From NCBI GenBank assembly GCA_015232405.1, contig JADFZS010000032.1:1-45103 (forward strand): a stretch of 45,103 nt of DNA, given 5' to 3'. How positions within the stretch are numbered: position 1 is the first letter of the stretch; every line of letters begins with the position of its first letter. Positions 43,936-45,103 of the stretch are shown here, piece after piece. The notes below the pieces were generated by a model. That model was not told the origin of the DNA. It worked only from the letters and a program-made list of their open reading frames with translations, and did not search any database. The translations under genes and the position numbers were made by a program. Source of the DNA: Magnetococcales bacterium. GTDB lineage: Bacteria > Pseudomonadota > Magnetococcia > Magnetococcales > JADFYX01.

Positions 43936-44727
43936 CTATTCCTTGATAATAATAACCTTCTGATAGAGACCTCCAAAATAGGTCTCTTTATGGATTTTAG
44001 CAACAGGAATATCGGCTGGAACCCAGTCTACAATCTCATTTTTCCACATATCCAGAGCAAAAGGTTCCAGCAATTTCAAAATTGGCTTCATGATGTATCT
44101 AAATGGGTTGCTCATTGTTGGTAGGTGATAATCAACAAAAATCAGTTTTCCCCCTGGACGTATAACTCTTAACGCTTCTTGAATCGTTTTAAGTCTGACA
44201 TCAGCTGGCTGCTCGTGGAGTAGAAAAAATACAACTACGTTGTCATAACTATCTTCTGCAAATGAGAGATTGGTGGAGTCTTGGTGATGAAGCTGTACAT
44301 TGTTTTGTCCATTGAGTTTTTTTGACAGGTTTTTTAACTGGACAGGGGCAACATCAACAACATCTAAAACAGCTCCCTGGGGTAGTGCGGCAGAGACTCG
44401 AGGGGTGAAATCCCCATAAACACAGGCAATTTGCAATGTTTTTTCACTTTGTGTCGTTTTAATCTCTTCAACAGCTCTGTCTCTAAGCTTGGCAAAGTTT
44501 CCCCACAGAATCAAATTGACCAACCACTGGCGTTCAAAAAAACGGACACCAGCAGGGTGCACATAGGCCCACCAGTAGGTTTCCTGGAGGTAGGTTGGGA
44601 TAGATAACTCCTTGGAAACACGAAAGTTACTAAAAAGAGGTGCGGCTTGCTCTTCAATAACAGGAATTGACTCTTTCTCAATAACTGCGGCGGTACTGGT
44701 ACCACCAACCATTGATCTTTTGTCCAT
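43936..44727 (-). CDS. rquA: Rhodoquinone biosynthesis methyltransferase-like protein RquA
   Basis: 263 aa from ATG 44727, with AGAGG about ten bases upstream; the frame is open 20 codons further. RquA converts ubiquinone to rhodoquinone by replacing a methoxy group with an amino group, in a SAM-dependent reaction. The call rests on the characteristic pattern PTYLQETYWWAYVHPAGVRF, NLILWGNFAKLRDRA, QIACVYGDFTPRVSAALP, DVVDVAPVQL, VFFLLHEQP and KLIFVDYHLP, then LLEPFALDMW. Rhodoquinone, with its low redox potential, feeds fumarate reductase in anaerobic respiration. It is the first gene of a three-gene operon and faces a divergent yheU gene across about 210 bases of A+T-rich DNA. Confidence 0.88.
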   Translation of the reverse strand: MDKRSMVGGTSTAAVIEKESIPVIEEQAAPLFSNFRVSKELSIPTYLQETYWWAYVHPAGVRFFERQWLVNLILWGNFAKLRDRAVEEIKTTQSEKTLQIACVYGDFTPRVSAALPQGAVLDVVDVAPVQLKNLSKKLNGQNNVQLHHQDSTNLSFAEDSYDNVVVFFLLHEQPADVRLKTIQEALRVIRPGGKLIFVDYHLPTMSNPFRYIMKPILKLLEPFALDMWKNEIVDWVPADIPVAKIHKETYFGGLYQKVIIIKE

Positions 44728-44938
44728 TGAACAGCAACCTCTAAATACAAATAAAGTAAGCTTGTTAAACGCAGAAAAACCGGGCAATAATAAGATATCG
44801 TAATATGTAAAACAAGGTGGATTCTGCCTTGGCGGGTTGTTATTCTTGTTAACTATTTATTAACGCAATATATATTTTTTTGTTATTTACAGCCGCAATG
44901 TTGATATTTAAAAAATTGTTTATAAGGATTGCTGCATA

Positions 44939-45103
44939 ATGGAAATTCCCCCAGGTCAATTGAGTCATCAAGCCCTAGAAGGGATTGTAGAGGAGTTTAT
45001 TACCAGAGAGGGGACTGAGTACGGATTGGTTGAGAAAACCCTAGAGAATAAGATTGCGGAGGTGATGGCTCAGATCAAAGCTGGAAAAGTTGTGATTCGC
45101 TAT
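44939..45103 (+). CDS. YheU family protein, N-terminal part
   Basis: 55 codons run off the window edge. MEIPPGQLSHQALEGIVEEF then ITREGTEYGLVEKTLENKIA match the start of the YheU (UPF0270) family: in E. coli YheU the same positions hold a Pro, LS, a helix ending in REGTDYG and then TLEQK. AAGGA lies ten bases before the ATG. YheU proteins are small (about 75 aa) and of unknown function. The gene is divergent from rquA. Confidence 0.85.
   Translation, partial: MEIPPGQLSHQALEGIVEEFITREGTEYGLVEKTLENKIAEVMAQIKAGKVVIRY

Overview
The window is A+T-rich proteobacterial DNA. A core housekeeping block (nusA end, YlxR/L7Ae fusion, infB, ylxP, rbfA, truB, rpsO, pnp), ubiquinone O-methyltransferase (ubiG), a rhodoquinone methyltransferase (rquA) and a DUF6476-like membrane peptide next to rluD point to an alphaproteobacterial-type organism. 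DUF503/YlxP in the infB operon is unusual for classical alphaproteobacteria, so a deep-branching lineage such as Magnetococcia is possible. The assignment is inference only.

Layout: 1-8417 (+) is the transcription/translation operon, with a terminator and a long RNase III-type hairpin between rpsO and pnp. 8418-8674 holds the pnp terminator and a gapless 173-bp palindrome. 8675-32141 is one 23.5-kb block entirely on the minus strand. Read in its own direction it runs: XRE/S24-like repressor; giant Ser/Thr kinase-ATPase-GAF-histidine kinase; NarL-type response regulator; two TPR proteins with a GT9/FlmG-like glycosyltransferase end; a 775-bp scar with a decayed TPR gene; a third TPR-GT9-like protein; a TauE/SafE-type permease; two TPR-GT41 (O-GlcNAc-transferase/SPINDLY-like) proteins; a TPR-B12/radical-SAM-TPR fusion; and a third TPR-GT41 protein.

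32142-35575 carries a small unknown protein, an alpha-oxoamine synthase-family PLP enzyme and a P-loop protein of unknown function behind a candidate operator/promoter. 35576-38417 (-) encodes a hybrid histidine kinase with a phosphotransfer domain lacking its histidine, plus a short unknown protein. 38550-45103 returns to housekeeping and respiration genes: rluD, DUF6476-like, ubiG, a Tat-exported AmiC-type amidase, the rquA-HDAC-cobA operon and the start of a yheU gene.

The most interesting part is the TPR block. Seven intact TPR proteins carry three unrelated catalytic endings (GT41, GT9-like, B12/radical SAM). They share two kinds of N-terminal TPR cap, distributed independently of the ending. 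A sensory and regulatory unit sits at the upstream end on the same strand. I read it as a candidate regulated, modular protein-modification system in which TPR arms choose the target and swappable ends choose the chemistry. The substrates and any linkage to flagellin or other surface proteins are unknown.
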